This document shows positions 21,660 through 33,122 of a DNA stretch of 64,000 nucleotides, in pieces. The DNA comes from Phymatolithon calcareum. Taxonomy: Eukaryota > Rhodophyta > Florideophyceae > Hapalidiales. Position numbers and translations under genes: made by a program. Under the pieces are notes generated by a model. It was not told the DNA's origin. It did not search any database and saw only the letters and a program-made list of their open reading frames with translations. Every line of letters begins with the position of its first letter. The stretch's first letter is position 1. The DNA lies in the NCBI GenBank assembly GCA_977006965.1, contig OZ345375.1, forward strand, positions 2,418,001 through 2,482,000, in the 5' to 3' direction.

Positions 21660-23846
21660 CTACCTTCTTGGTACAGCAGTGGCCCGCCACATGCTAATAA
21701 TATTTTCGCTCACCATCGCCTCTTCCTCCGTCTGCTGAAAAGCGGGCGGCACTTGTCCGCCCCCACACGCCAGCGCCGGTCTTGCTTTGTGTCTGCGCCG
21801 TTGTCGTGCCTCGCCACAATCTGACCCATATCCACCAGAGTCAGTGCTATTAGTGTCCACATCAGCATCTTCGCCTGAGGAGGTGCTCATGATTTCATTG
21901 TTCACCGCTTGCAATACGTCCACGCCTTGTCGTGTCTGATCCGTCAGTCGCGCAATGTCCATGGCGTTGGCCCCCCGTTCTCCCACTACCTCCCGTACCG
22001 GCGATCGTTGCAGTGCCAAACTGTCCCGTGCAGAACGTCCTGACCCGCTTGCACATTTTCTCGGCCTAATGCGTGGCTTTAAACTGTCCCGCGACGAATT
22101 TCTGGGGCGTTGCAATGGAGCTGATTCCCGAACTGCTGTCGGTGCTTGTTGTGTCGCTTGTGGCGGAATAGTGTGTCTGGGAATGACGCTTGCGTTGGCT
22201 TGTTGGCCTGAATTGGGGGTTTGAATGCGGTCCGTTGCTGGGGTCATTAGGCGCGGCTTCTTTTTAACGCTCGTAGGGGTTTCATCAGGACGTCTTTTCT
22301 GAGTTGCATCTGTGGCCTGTCGCGCTTTTTCCAACGAAGGTATTTCCATGTCGCCAGGTCGCGTATCTGTGGGTGTTTTCTTCGACTGCTCGCCATTCTG
22401 CAAAAAATTGTGTGCCTTCAGTAACATGCCAAGATCCTTACTTGCCGATTTTTCGCCGTCATCACTTGGATCTGATTTGCTTGTGGATCCAAATCCACTC
22501 GCCGATCCAGGCAAGGAAGGACCTGTTGTGGTTGTCCCTTGGTTTACTGGCTGCTTATTGCATTCGCCAGGTTTCAAATGCGATGGACTTCTGCAAGCGC
22601 ATCCGAATTTGCACGCCCCAACATCGCAAGCTTCGTCTCTGCCAACTGCCCTTGAAGGTGATGCGGTGGTGGCCAGGGCCATTCGTGGTGGTACCCCCGG
22701 TGCCGGTTTGGGGCGTATTGGATTACAACACGCTGGAGAGGGTTGTTGTAATTGTGGTCGTTGAACGAGTGGCTGTTGTTGTAGTGGTGGACCAAGTTGG
22801 AGCGGCGGATATGGCTGTGAATGTGGATGATGAGGTGGTGATGGATGATGGTGGTGTGTCTGGTTATACATGAGCGTTGCATATGGTGCATAAAAAGTAT
22901 GCTGATTGTGCATGGGACCATGAAATACTGGAACCGGATGATGACTGGAATGTTGATACATGTTTGGCAAATACCCAGGAGGTAGCATTTGTTGTTGTCG
23001 TGCCGGGGCTATTGGATTTGCCATACTTGGGGTTACCTTGGAAAACGTAGCTGCACTGGGCTCATGCGACGGCACAGGTTCACACATTGCAGGAGCTAAA
23101 CTTGGATGCGCAGTATGCATCGGTGGTCTCGGACCGTGCCCAAAAGCTTGAGGATGCAACGGGGGATGCACAAAGACACGAGACGCAGGTGATTGCGGTA
23201 TATTGTTGCTCATGTGCGGTGGGGCGGAATTGACGTGCATTAGACTGGCGCGATATGGATTGAAAATCGGATGATGGCGTAGTTGCTGTTGAAGATGCTG
23301 AGGTGGTGCCGCAGATGGGCCCGGAAACGTTTCATAATGATATGCCCGATGCGGCCGTGCTGGCATTGCGTTTTCGTACGTATGAACGCCGTTGCGAAGT
23401 CTGCGTGGACGTGGTGGAGGTATGGTGAGAAATTCATTGGAACGGTTACGCTCGAGGCGCAGAAAATATTTCTGGGCATGAGATCGGATTTGTACTGCGG
23501 TTTTCGTGCCAACATCGCGTTCAATGGCCTTCCACTCACGACCGTACGCGTGAAGAGCGGTGAGGAATCGGCTGTGCTCCTCGTCAGTCCAATACTCCCG
23601 CCGTTTCGTTAGCACATACTTCTTCCGGGCACGTTTGGTCTTCTGTGCGTCTGTTGTAGAGTCCTGTCCAGACGGTGGTGCTGATTTGGCCGCTGCATCT
23701 GTTTCGGGAGGTTGAAAATCACTTTCCGGAGTGACTTTCTCAATAAGATGACCTTTTCGATGATCAGCAGTTCGTGGAGGTACGGCCGTACGGTCCGGCG
23801 AGGGAGAGGATCTGGTCGAAGCTGGTTCTACCGCATTTGACTGCAT
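21660..23846 (-). CDS. SHAQKYF-type single-repeat Myb transcription factor
   Basis: The ATG chosen is at 23846, giving 728 residues. The open frame runs 46 codons further upstream, but that part looks like a leader (it contains a TACTGTAC motif) and the longer form cannot be excluded. One Myb/SANT repeat occupies about residues 85-132 ([18 protein letters not shown], then [12 protein letters not shown]) and ends in the diagnostic SHAQKYF. This places it with the LHY/CCA1/REVEILLE and MYB-related regulators that bind DNA, in plants often in clock and light control. The middle is rich in His, Pro and Gln and low in complexity. About residue 410 lies an unusual cysteine cluster (C.4.C.3.C.1.C.9.C spacing). 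The C-terminal third is Ser/Thr/Arg-rich and probably disordered. Nuclear location is inferred. Confidence 0.85.
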   Translation of the reverse strand: MQSNAVEPASTRSSPSPDRTAVPPRTADHRKGHLIEKVTPESDFQPPETDAAAKSAPPSGQDSTTDAQKTKRARKKYVLTKRREYWTDEEHSRFLTALHAYGREWKAIERDVGTKTAVQIRSHAQKYFLRLERNRSNEFLTIPPPRPRRLRNGVHTYENAMPARPHRAYHYETFPGPSAAPPQHLQQQLRHHPIFNPYRASLMHVNSAPPHMSNNIPQSPASRVFVHPPLHPQAFGHGPRPPMHTAHPSLAPAMCEPVPSHEPSAATFSKVTPSMANPIAPARQQQMLPPGYLPNMYQHSSHHPVPVFHGPMHNQHTFYAPYATLMYNQTHHHHPSPPHHPHSQPYPPLQLGPPLQQQPLVQRPQLQQPSPACCNPIRPKPAPGVPPRMALATTASPSRAVGRDEACDVGACKFGCACRSPSHLKPGECNKQPVNQGTTTTGPSLPGSASGFGSTSKSDPSDDGEKSASKDLGMLLKAHNFLQNGEQSKKTPTDTRPGDMEIPSLEKARQATDATQKRRPDETPTSVKKKPRLMTPATDRIQTPNSGQQANASVIPRHTIPPQATQQAPTAVRESAPLQRPRNSSRDSLKPRIRPRKCASGSGRSARDSLALQRSPVREVVGERGANAMDIARLTDQTRQGVDVLQAVNNEIMSTSSGEDADVDTNSTDSGGYGSDCGEARQRRRHKARPALACGGGQVPPAFQQTEEEAMVSENIISMWRATAVPRR

Positions 23847-26087
23847 GACGGAGCGAAGTGAAACAGTACAAAATACGACGGATGGGAGCGGGGGTGGCGA
23901 TTGTATACTGTACGGTGAAATGCGTGAAATGCAATAGGCGGGCACTTCGACGACGATAGCTGCAATGCGTGCGACGATTAGCACAACGCGTTGAATGCCA
24001 CGGGCCGTTAAGCGGTCACCGGTCTGCAGGTGGTTGGTTCAACTAAATGGGTGCAATCGTTGGACGACAGGTGATTGAGTTTTCAAAGTTAAGCTGTATC
24101 CTTTTCGTCGGGCATTGCGCAACTGAAGTAGAGCCGGTCGGTATGCGGCGGCGCGACACCGAGAACGGGTGCCTGCAGCGGACGTCACAGCGGGCGGGCG
24201 GGCGGGCGGGCGACGGCGCGTACGCGCGAAAGAGCAAAGCGCGGGATGTAGGAGGCTGGGTTCGATGAGCAGAGCGGTTCAAAGTGGAGCGTGTGAGCGA
24301 AGGCAGGCAGGCAGGCAGGCAGGCAGGCAAAAGCAGGGGAGCGAAGCAAATGTGTGAATGAGTCGGAAGCAGGCGGGCGGGTGGGCGGCGCGTTGTCAAG
24401 TTATCTCTGCACAGTTGAGATTTAGAGTGTGACTGGTGGCGTTTTGAAAGTTTGACGATCGAATTGTTGGCGTGCCAATCAAGTACGAATAAAAGGCGAC
24501 ATGTCGAAACATGTGGCAAGAGACAAAAGCCTTGCGCCGAGTTTCATAGTACAGCAAGGCATTTGCAGGCGCCGCTTCAAAAAATTCTGCTCAAGAGGCG
24601 GCTTTTTCGACCTTTCGATGTCAGACAGTCGTGATGGAATGTATGTGTGTTTTTCTCTAACTTTTGCTGGGTAAATTCAGGTGGCCCGTGAGTATCTCTC
24701 GACAAGTGATGCGTCGCTTCAAAAAGTTCCTGCACTCCAATTGGTTAGTGTAACAATCAGCCGCAATCTGCAGATGATTGTCTACGTATGATAGATACGA
24801 ACATCATCAGCGCTTCACCAGCGATCATCGCGGTGCTCAATGGGGGGTGGGGCGGTGAGCGCTATCATAGTGTACAGTACAGTAGTACGGAGCGAGTGGA
24901 TAAGAATAACACAGTAGTAGAACATTGTTATCGCTAGGACACGACGCCTGCAAACATTTTAACTAGCCATGCTAAGCAGGTGCAGCAGTGAAGTTCAGAC
25001 AAAATTGGGTTAATTACTTCCTGCCCATAACAAAAGCCTCCGATCTCAGCGAGTGGAATCAAAGTGAAGCGCTCTAGACGTGCTAACCTCGTAGAGGTAT
25101 AAAGCAATCATCATCATCATCAATTACTTCCTCGTTGGGCCCATCTATCTGCGTTCTGTACAGTACAGCATATGGGTATAAGTCAACAACCGAAGCCTGG
25201 GTGCCCCACTCCCTTAGAGACCACCCCTTCCCGATGCTACCGTAGTACTATTGGTCTGTTTCTACGTCCTTGGCCAACACATGCTCGTTGCCACGTCAAT
25301 AAATTATTGCAAAAACTACCCACAACACCCTTCGTCTCCTTCTCTATGCGCTCCCTTAAAATTTCCAGGCTATGGACAGTATAACTACCACTCTGAGCTG
25401 GTCTAACACCCCACAACTTGTTCCCCAACGAAATCGTCATGCATAGCAACCCTACCGAAGCATTGGCAGTAACTTACCTTCATCATCATCGCTACTGTGC
25501 TTAGTTTTGTCCTTTCCAACGACACAACACAGTATCGAGGTTACCGTTCTTCTACTCTCAACACTGCAGTATCGAAAATTTCTTTTGCTAAGAGAGATTC
25601 TGATAATATTTTAAATATAACGTTGCATCCAACGCAACACCGAGAGTCGGATTGAAGCCCCTGCAGTATCATAGAGAACCAATCGACCGAACATATGCAA
25701 AAACTCGCATCTTTTTGTGTAAGTTTATCACTTTCCACCAAATTTGTCGAGATACTTACTGAAAAGAGCGGGTCCCATTCCACACTGGGAACCCTACACG
25801 AAGTGATAATTAACCTCAGAAAAATCAGGGCCGAGTGCTAAAAAAGCATATCGTGAGCGCCCAGACGGCATCAGCCGCGCACGAAAATAAGGATGTACCT
25901 GCTACATCAGCTCACAAGAATGCCCAAGTGATAAAATGAGCCAATAAGAGCAAGCACAACCCTAAAAAGCACGATTGTTGCTTCCTGGTGAAATTGCCTC
26001 CCCGGTGCAAGTTTCAGCCCCTCCAGCCATGTTTGTCGCAACAAACTGCATGCACTGCAGTCCATGCTTGACAATACTGTCCTTACT
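23847..26087. other. Upstream region of the Myb gene and gene-poor sequence
   Basis: A GGGC repeat lies near 24190-24212 and a GGCA repeat near 24300-24329. Both are within 500 bp of the Myb start, in GC-rich sequence typical of a promoter area. An ATC repeat near 25108-25122 follows AAAGCA and could be the 3' tail of a LINE, but that is weak. TACTGTAC-type motifs occur near 24872 and 25155. The open frames at 25237-25449 and 25541-25783 are unassigned. Confidence 0.4.
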
Positions 26088-27156
26088 TTACATACTGTAT
26101 ATATACCTGTGGCCAATCGTCGGCAACACTGTACGACGGCACACGGTACTTGCTACCGAATTTCTAAATGCACTTTTTTCGCACACTGCCCAGCAATATA
26201 GTTGATTCATATCTGAAGCAGTTGCTGGTGACTGTAAGCTCCGCTGAGACTGTAGCGCAAGCTTTCGGCCCTGCGCCGCGTGGCTCCGCGTTTCCAACTG
26301 CCGCCGGGTGTGCGCGCCCGTAAATCTGACGCACAGAATCTCGGCCTCTCGCAGCGTAGCGTCGCGTGGCGCAACCCGGTGAGAGGGTTGCATGGAAATC
26401 ATCCGGAAGACGTCCTTGTCCCAGTCGTTACGCGCCTAAGGTTTCTTCCAGGCAGCCACCGGTTCTGGCGCCTGGACGCTGTCGGGCGACTTATGTTGTC
26501 GCAGGAGCGTCTTAGAGCGTGGCCGCTTCTCAACTGCCGCTGTTTGCGGCTCGAGACTGTGTCGAGCAATTTGGCTCGGCACGAGAATCCTTCGCGCGGC
26601 GCTGCTTCTCGACTGCCACGGGTTGCGGCTCCAAGACAGTCCTTAGCGATGTCGATCAAAGCCCGATTGTCATCGCGCGTGCTCACTTTCCGGCTGCCAA
26701 CGGATGTGCCACCGCGACATAACAAAGGGTATAGATCCATGCGGGTCACCGGCGGAAGTTGTCTTGTAGAGGCCATATGCCATCATCGGTGGTCTGAACT
26801 CCACGATCATAAACGAGGTTGAAGAAGGGCCTAATATTTTTTGCGACTACAATCTCATTTCGAAGCTTGATAAACGGGACTCAAGCTTCGAGAAAATGTA
26901 ACAATCCTTTTTCAGGTCCATGCAAAGGATTGCTTTAGAGACGAAGCGCATTGGTGACGCCTCATTTATCCCGCTTGGACGCCAGCGTGGCTCCGGAAGC
27001 AGACAAATTTTGTCATTCGAATTGGTGAAAGGCAGAACCAAGTGTTTCGGTTCGAAACTAGAGCACTACCTGGAAAGAGATGTTCTAATTCTAAAAATGG
27101 TCGATCAGTATGCAAGGTCATACTCATAGAGTGGAGAAGAAGGAGCCAGGCACCTC
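26088..27156. other. GC-rich stretch with degenerate internal repeats
   Basis: Between about 26230 and 26720 several diverged copies of a unit containing CTTCTCAACTGCCGCTG or similar, then TGCGGCTC.AGAC, recur at roughly 70-bp steps. Open frames on both strands (26280-26822 plus, 26399-26776 minus) are probably a consequence of the composition. No domain is recognised. The rest, to 27156, shows nothing. Confidence 0.35.
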
Positions 27157-27543
27157 TTGCTCGAAGTTTTTCGTGAGTACAGAGTTGATAATTCTCTTGA
27201 AGAGCTAAGTTCGGCTAAGGAAAAACCACAGGCATCTGATCTAGCTATGGCACAGGATGCAATGGATGTGGAGGTTCATAAAGGAGCTGCGGTGGATTCT
27301 CCAGCGGAGATTGGAGATCTTAACTGTGTCGCACCATCGAATCCGAAGATTTTCGAAATTGAGTTAGTAGCGTTGGGTGATACTATGGTCACTGTTGGCG
27401 ACATTCTGACACTAATCTCTCCCGCTTGGCAGAGCTCAGTCGTCATTAATGGCTTCGGCCATCCGTATGTGAGGAACTGCGCTAGTTTATACGTACACGT
27501 TCACCAAAGCACCAGCAGAGACGAAAAGATAATCTTCGTCTGA
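27157..27543 (+). pseudogene. Possible fragment of a Ulp1-like (C48) peptidase region
   Basis: In this 128-codon frame the stretch MVTVGDILTLISPAWQSSVVINGF vaguely follows the start of transposon-associated Ulp1-like peptidases, in which a D(I/L)..L...WL.D.VIN pattern precedes the catalytic core. No catalytic His, Asp or Cys region follows before the stop at 27541-27543. Such peptidases often travel with Mutator-like elements, and a Mutator-like remnant lies 1 kb away on the other strand. The similarity is slight and the frame may be unrelated. Confidence 0.25.
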
Positions 27544-28497
27544 AGTTTCACAGGGCTTGTACTGCATACAAATTAAAGTTGTCAGGATTCTGCGGACGGA
27601 TGCTCTTGCTTCCAGTCAGTGTGACTGGAAATTAGATTATCCAGGCGATACTAGCAATACACGGCTGCCGCAGATCTCAGTTTGAAACCATTGATAAGTG
27701 TTGCTTCAACCGGGTGGTGCAGAAGGTACAGATTGAACTTCAAAAATGCGACGGGCACGGGTACGGCCGGGGTGTTATGCAGAGACGTGAAGCGGGCGCA
27801 ATGATGTCCTGTGAGGCTGCGATGGAGACCGGACGGACGATGCGAAGTGTGGTATCAAGGGTACAGCCGATGGAGTGAAGCTTCCGAGGGAAGTGAGAAA
27901 AACAACCTCCCTTTGAGTTGGCTTTCAGGTTTGGGCTTATTGGTCGCTCTTAGTTGAGGTCTAGACGGTTTATATGCACAATTTTCAGCCGAGGTCGGTA
28001 ATCCGAGCATAAAACCCGCTCTAGTTGGTCCAGTTAATCTGGAGTCGGTCAGCTATTTTTCAATACTCTCAAATGTGAGCTCCAGATTACTGTATCCATA
28101 GTTTAGGAGAGTAGAACTCCAATTTTTCCAACTTTAGAGAGTCGTCCGTAATTGCCAAGGAAGTCATAATTAATTTTAGTGAATCAGAACTGAATTTCAA
28201 GTCTTATGTTCGAGATCCTGAATCAGATCAATAGTTTGAAGTATGACTTTCCGAAATATTTGATTTACGTGGGAAGTTTCATTCGAAGAATTGAAATATT
28301 TCGCATACAGTAGATTAATATTTGAGGAAATTCACTACATGGCCACCAAAAATTGGCAAAATTCACAACATGGCCATCTCTAGCCATATCTACTACTCAC
28401 CCCTACCCAAACGTACGATCATAACTCACTCTAGCCAAAACTACTACTCATCCGTTTGTCAAAGCAATCTATGCGACAGTAAAATTTAGTGCGCGCG
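27544..28497. other. No recognisable gene
   Basis: The sequence is AT-rich in its second half, with short repeated phrases around CATGGCCA (28335-28385) and CTACTACTCA (28390-28450). No coding sequence is supported. Confidence 0.4.
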
Positions 28498-29539
28498 CTA
28501 CTCTCTACGCTTTAGATCCTCGTCGCAAGCAGCATCTCCGTCATCACAGGCGGTAAGGTCGATAATCATAGACTGAGTCGCTTTGTCGATGTGTTTTCGT
28601 TTCGCGTCGACGACATTATGAATGTTGGGTCTCCCGCATGTCTGCGAAAAGTGACCAGTGTTTCCGCACGAGGAGCAGTGACGGGCCCTCATTTCGGACG
28701 GCAAGTAGGGCCTCTTGCGGTTGCGGCCCGGCTTAGCCGCAAGGTCAAACGGCACCAAATCATCCTGTACGAGCTGGTCGCCAGTGACTTCAACACGCGT
28801 GATGCTGCCCGCATGCTACTTGGCCCACGTTCTCAATGTCCACACGTCCCCGAACCAGTGCTCGTTCCACGGGTCGAACGACACCCGATGCTGCACCAAG
28901 CGCCTAGAAGCGTACAAAAGTGCAGCGACGACGTGGCTACATGGCCGTTGGTGCTCTTGAAAGTGGCGGCAGGAACAAGTAGCACGGTAATTGCCGCTAA
29001 CTTTCACCTTGAAAGGTGTCTCTTCACTGCGAACAACACAGCTGAGCGCGCTACTTTCGATGACTTCGGGCTCCACAAGCAGCTTCTCCGCTCGGACGAA
29101 TTTTTCCTGGTGCTTCTTGTAGCAGTAAGGCGTGAGGAACTTGCCCTCCGTCATCATCTGGTGAGCCATGCGGCCTCGTTTGAAGCAATCATCTGACATG
29201 CGCCCGATTACAGAGGCCAAAAGGTTGCAGATTGGTTTCTGCACGCGCTTTGACAAGTGCACTGTTGGTCTGCTCAGAGCTGTTAGAGCTTACGATACCC
29301 AGGCGGGGGACACCACGACGAAGGAACTCGAACGTTGCGCACGTGTGCATTCGCTTCAAAAACCACGTCACGAGCCGCTCATTGTCCGCTTTGAGCTGCT
29401 CTAGCATCTGGTACGCGTACTGCTCAGTTCTCGCGTAGACGACTGACCGGTGCAACAGGATTATAAAAATGCGTGTACCTGTTTTTTGCTTCCACCGCAA
29501 AGTTAAAAGCTCCCTAAGGGCCACATCAGTAGACATTTC
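28498..29539 (-). pseudogene. Mutator-like (MULE) transposase C-terminal remnant
   Basis: Three successive minus-strand pieces correspond to the end of a MULE transposase. The first (29189-29536) has the helical part after the catalytic core (YAYQMLEQLKADNERLVTWF, then RLGIVSSNSSEQTNSAL). After a frameshift near 29225-29262, the second (28816-29262) has a SWIM zinc finger of CxCx9CxH spacing (ATCSCRHFQEHQRPCSHVV). After an in-frame TAG at 28816-28818, in the same frame, the third (28498-28758) has a CCHC zinc knuckle (CSSCGNTGHFSQTC). The DDE core is not seen upstream, so the element is truncated and inactive. SWIM plus zinc knuckle at the C terminus is usual for MULEs. Confidence 0.8.
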
Positions 29540-32430
29540 GGTTCATATATAGAGCTTCCCTCTCTTCGAGCAGCGGCTCGGAGAGAGAGGGGAGCTACCT
29601 TAGCGTAACCGACTTTGGAGTAAAATCAACTTGCTGAATCTGCTTTGTTCCTTAACGGTAGGTAGCTCACAACTCATTGCGCGCGCACGGCGACTGACCA
29701 TTTTTCTTATCTTTTTGCGCGACCGTGACAATAATCGTCGGGTGACTGTCTGTTCTTCCTCTTTCCTGTGGAAGTATCTCGAGGAGATGTGACCAACTTC
29801 GGGCCAACGGCCCGTCGTAGAAACCTTGGTCTCGGAACACTTCGACAGTCGTTTAGCACGGCTATAACATTGGAAACCTTTGCTTTCTTGGCTCAAAGGC
29901 ACCGTGCGTGTACAAATTTCCCTAGAAAGAACAAAAAGACCAGACCGGCAACAGGCTAACTATCCTGCCACGATAGTTAGCTATAGCCCCACAGAAACGT
30001 TTTTACAAGAAGTGTGGCAGACGCGATCGTAAGGGTTCTCTAATTATCCACCCCTGAACTGCGTGGAATGTTCCTGCACGCTTCGTTTCTATCTGAAACT
30101 TGTTGCTCGTTTTTTTGACATATGCTTCACCTCTGAAGATACTGGTGAGATTTCCATGTTCTACGATACAAGTTCGCTTGTTTCATACCAAGTTGAGCGA
30201 CGAAACCAATTCCTAGTGCTCTGGAATTGTTGTTCATTTGGTCCTTTTTTCCGTGTCTGTAGACTGGATTTATAACCCAGCCGGCTCGTTTTTAGTTCTA
30301 CAGGAAGGTCGGAGTGCCTGATGGTGCTGATTCAGCCGGGTTGAAGGAAGGGTTTGCTTGTAGCTTCCGATTCCCCATAACGGATGCATCGTTCTATCAG
30401 CCTTAGATCCGAGGGCAGATTAGAGCAGGTCAAAATGCCGTTCCCGAGCTCTTGCCGTAACGGGACAGCTGTAAAAAAGGCATATACTACAAAGAGGACG
30501 TTTGGCACTAGATTTCGCAATCAAAACCTTGTTGGAACAGGCGCAAAAATGTGGTGCTCATTTTGACTGAATTGGGCTCCCAGTCATTCGTAAGCGGTGA
30601 CTGTAAAGAATGATAAGTAATTGATGGAAATTCGTCTTTAGAACAGGCAGTGCTTTCGGGATAGCGGTCCGGCACATACCGGCCAAAATCGGTCCATCTG
30701 AAGCCGTTTATCATTGTGATTTTCGGCACAAGTGTATTTCTCCTCTTGGGTACAACGAAGGGTTCCAACATATTCCAACGCAAACCATTTGCAAATCATT
30801 TGCAACCTTGTCTCACATGGCCCATAAAAATAATCAATGAAATTCTGCAGAGTACCTCAGAAAAGCGTTTGCAATCTATTTGCAAGTTTTTGTATTCCCG
30901 GACACCTTTTTGGCGCTCGGTCGCTTTGATTGGTCATGAGCTTGGCGTTTCGATCGGGAGATCGGACAGTCGGTGTGGGCTGTCTTCACAAGGCAGTTGC
31001 TTTGTCCCTCAGAACATGATCACCCCGATCGGACCCGTTGCCGAATATAGTCCTCTGAGGGCCTCATTTTCCTGGCGAGGCCCTCTCCTCTCGGACGTTT
31101 TTGGACCCCTCGCGAGGGCTTATGATACATTTTGCACATGTATCACAATTACGCGCTCATGTCGTGTGCAATTGTGTGTCATGTGTGTAATTTATCATAA
31201 GCTTTCTATTTGAGCCCAAATAGGCCCTTCCAAGAGCTTCAAAACGCCCTCTTTTTGTCCTGTTTTCTGGAGGCTCTCGCAGACCCTCTCCGAAGTCCCA
31301 GCAGGACGGGAAAGGCATGCCTTACCCCTCTGAATGTCCGTTCGGGTGTTCATGTCTACTCAGAACAGAGTCTTAAGACCAAAAATTTCGCTGGAGGATG
31401 AGAGAAATGTCACTTTACCGTACTTCGAACCTTGAAATAGGCGAAATCTCGTAACATGAGCGAGGTATCGCATTCCCCACATCCGTAGAATCATAAACAT
31501 ATACTGTAATTAGAAAATTTTGAATTTATGACAAATACCGCATTATTTCTGCAAGGCTCATGCCTTGCCGCAACAATGTTGTTGCACCGATCAGGAGCAT
31601 ACCTTCTGACCACTGACTGTTTTTATCATTACACCTGACACATTGTCCAATGTTATTGGTGCAGGTATCTGTATGCACGGAACAGTGCCATACACAGAAA
31701 GGGAAAAGTTGGGAGACACTAGTGTACTTTTAACAAAACTCAACATGCACGAATTTAGGTGAGGCATTCTGTCATGATTCTGAACTTAGCTTAGTCTAAA
31801 AACAAGGTAGACCAAAAGTAAATAATATGCATTCCTGGCCTGGAAAGATCGAGTTCAAAAAAGCAGTTTCCATGTAGGAGTAATGCGTGCACTAAAACAA
31901 CAATTTTAGGCAAAAAACGACACTTTTACCCAACTTACACCAAGCATTTCATGCCAGCAGGGTTGCAAGGTTCGAAAATTTCTAGAGTTTCCAGTCGTAT
32001 AAACAAAAAGGGGCTACTTTAACCAGGTTTAACTTCAATAGATTAACCTCTGCGTGTGTAGTGCCTGTACTAGAAGGAGAAATTTTACCCTAATCTTGCG
32101 GAGACACTTAGCTCTCAACGTCAGTCTGAGTTACGAGCCCCCTTACAGCTATGGAACTATTGATTTATATAGCTCGTATGATAGCACTGAAGCAGCGAAG
32201 GGTGAGCATTTTAACTAACAATATGATAGTTGCACCACGCAATGTCTGTAGACTCCAAGAAAGCATTAAGAATGAAGAAAAAGGAGAAAAGCAGAACCAG
32301 TTGTGTTGTTTATCATAATACTGTATCAAAAATTGGAAAAAAGCGACGTGTCGGCTTCTCCGGTACATTCCTGAAAGCATTATGAAGGAAGAAACAGGAC
32401 CATAGCAGAACAATGATTTATATTAAATAA
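29540..32430. other. Gene-poor stretch with small hairpins
   Basis: A perfect 10-bp stem with a 7-nt loop (GCTAACTATC and complement) lies at 29955-29981. An imperfect inverted repeat around CCCTCTCT occurs at about 29548-29596. TTTGCAA-containing words recur near 30780-30880. The open frames at 29600-29902 (-), 30716-31213 (+) and 32165-32413 (-) have no recognisable domain and are not called. Confidence 0.4.
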
Positions 32431-32493
32431 TCTCCAATTTTTGATAAAGTAATTTTATAATATTTATCAAATTACTTTATCAAAACTTGGAGA
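32431..32493. repeat. 63-bp near-perfect palindrome next to the MITE
   Basis: The sequence begins TCTCCAA, ends TTGGAGA, and has complementary arms around TTGATAAAGTAATTT. It ends exactly where the TA target of MITE copy 2 begins (32494-32495), so the MITE inserted at the edge of this palindrome, or the palindrome is an independent tiny element. Confidence 0.75.
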
Positions 32494-32495
32494 TA

Positions 32496-32893
32496 CAGTC
32501 AGACCTCGATAAATGGAACCTCTTTTTTAGAATAACCTCGGTTAGCAGCATAATCGAGTGCTCCACGAATACCGTATCCGCCTAAATTTAACGAAAATTA
32601 AAGGATTCTAGAATATTTGATAGGAGCATTACTTCATGTTCGAGGTCACGGGGCATACCTTAAATTTTGTTATAATTTTGTTTAGCGTACACGGAGCATA
32701 ACCTCACTCGTAGAATACTGTAAGTACTTTTCATGTTTCTCCTGCCATTGGCATACAGTACAGTAGAATATGGCTACTGTTCGGCACACGTGTGATCTAA
32801 AACTTATGATTCAAAATTCGACTTGAGAATAACCTCGATTTTGAGAATATTGGACCATTCCACATTGCCCATGCATTTATCGAGGTCTGACTG
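32496..32893. mobile_element. 398-bp TA-flanked MITE, copy 2 (inverted)
   Basis: The left end is CAGTCAGACCTCGATAAATG and the right end is its complement. TA lies at 32494-32495 and 32894-32895. This is the same element as 530-927 in the opposite orientation and of identical length, with few differences. It ends 230 bp upstream of the APH-like kinase start and so may lie in its promoter region. Confidence 0.88.
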
Positions 32894-33122
32894 TACAGCA
32901 TTTCTCGCATTCTCCTGAAGGGATATGATAGGGCTCGCTGTAGTGTGGATCACTCGGAATTGACTCTGTATACACGACCGATGACGCTTTGAGAATACCA
33001 TCCCATTTTTCCGCTCTGCTCAGCATCCAAGAAGAGGAGAGCGCGCTGTGCCGCAGTCCGTCATCCAACATTTCTGAGCGCCATCACGTCGCATTCGAAC
33101 ACTCAACGAACCGGAACCGGAT

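Noticed and set aside
22304-22873. Long plus-strand frames (22304-22873, 22312-22764) inside the Myb gene
   Set aside because: They lie antisense to the His/Pro/Gln-rich part of the SHAQKYF gene, and their valine-rich content follows from CAC/CAT-rich codons on the other strand.
23847-23984. 46 extra N-terminal codons of the Myb protein
   Set aside because: The segment is unlike the rest of the protein, contains a TACTGTAC motif common in noncoding DNA here, and an ATG at 23846 gives a normal start.
26280-26822. 180-codon plus-strand frame in the GC-rich repeats
   Set aside because: A comparable frame exists on the opposite strand, the region is made of degenerate repeats, and no domain is recognisable.
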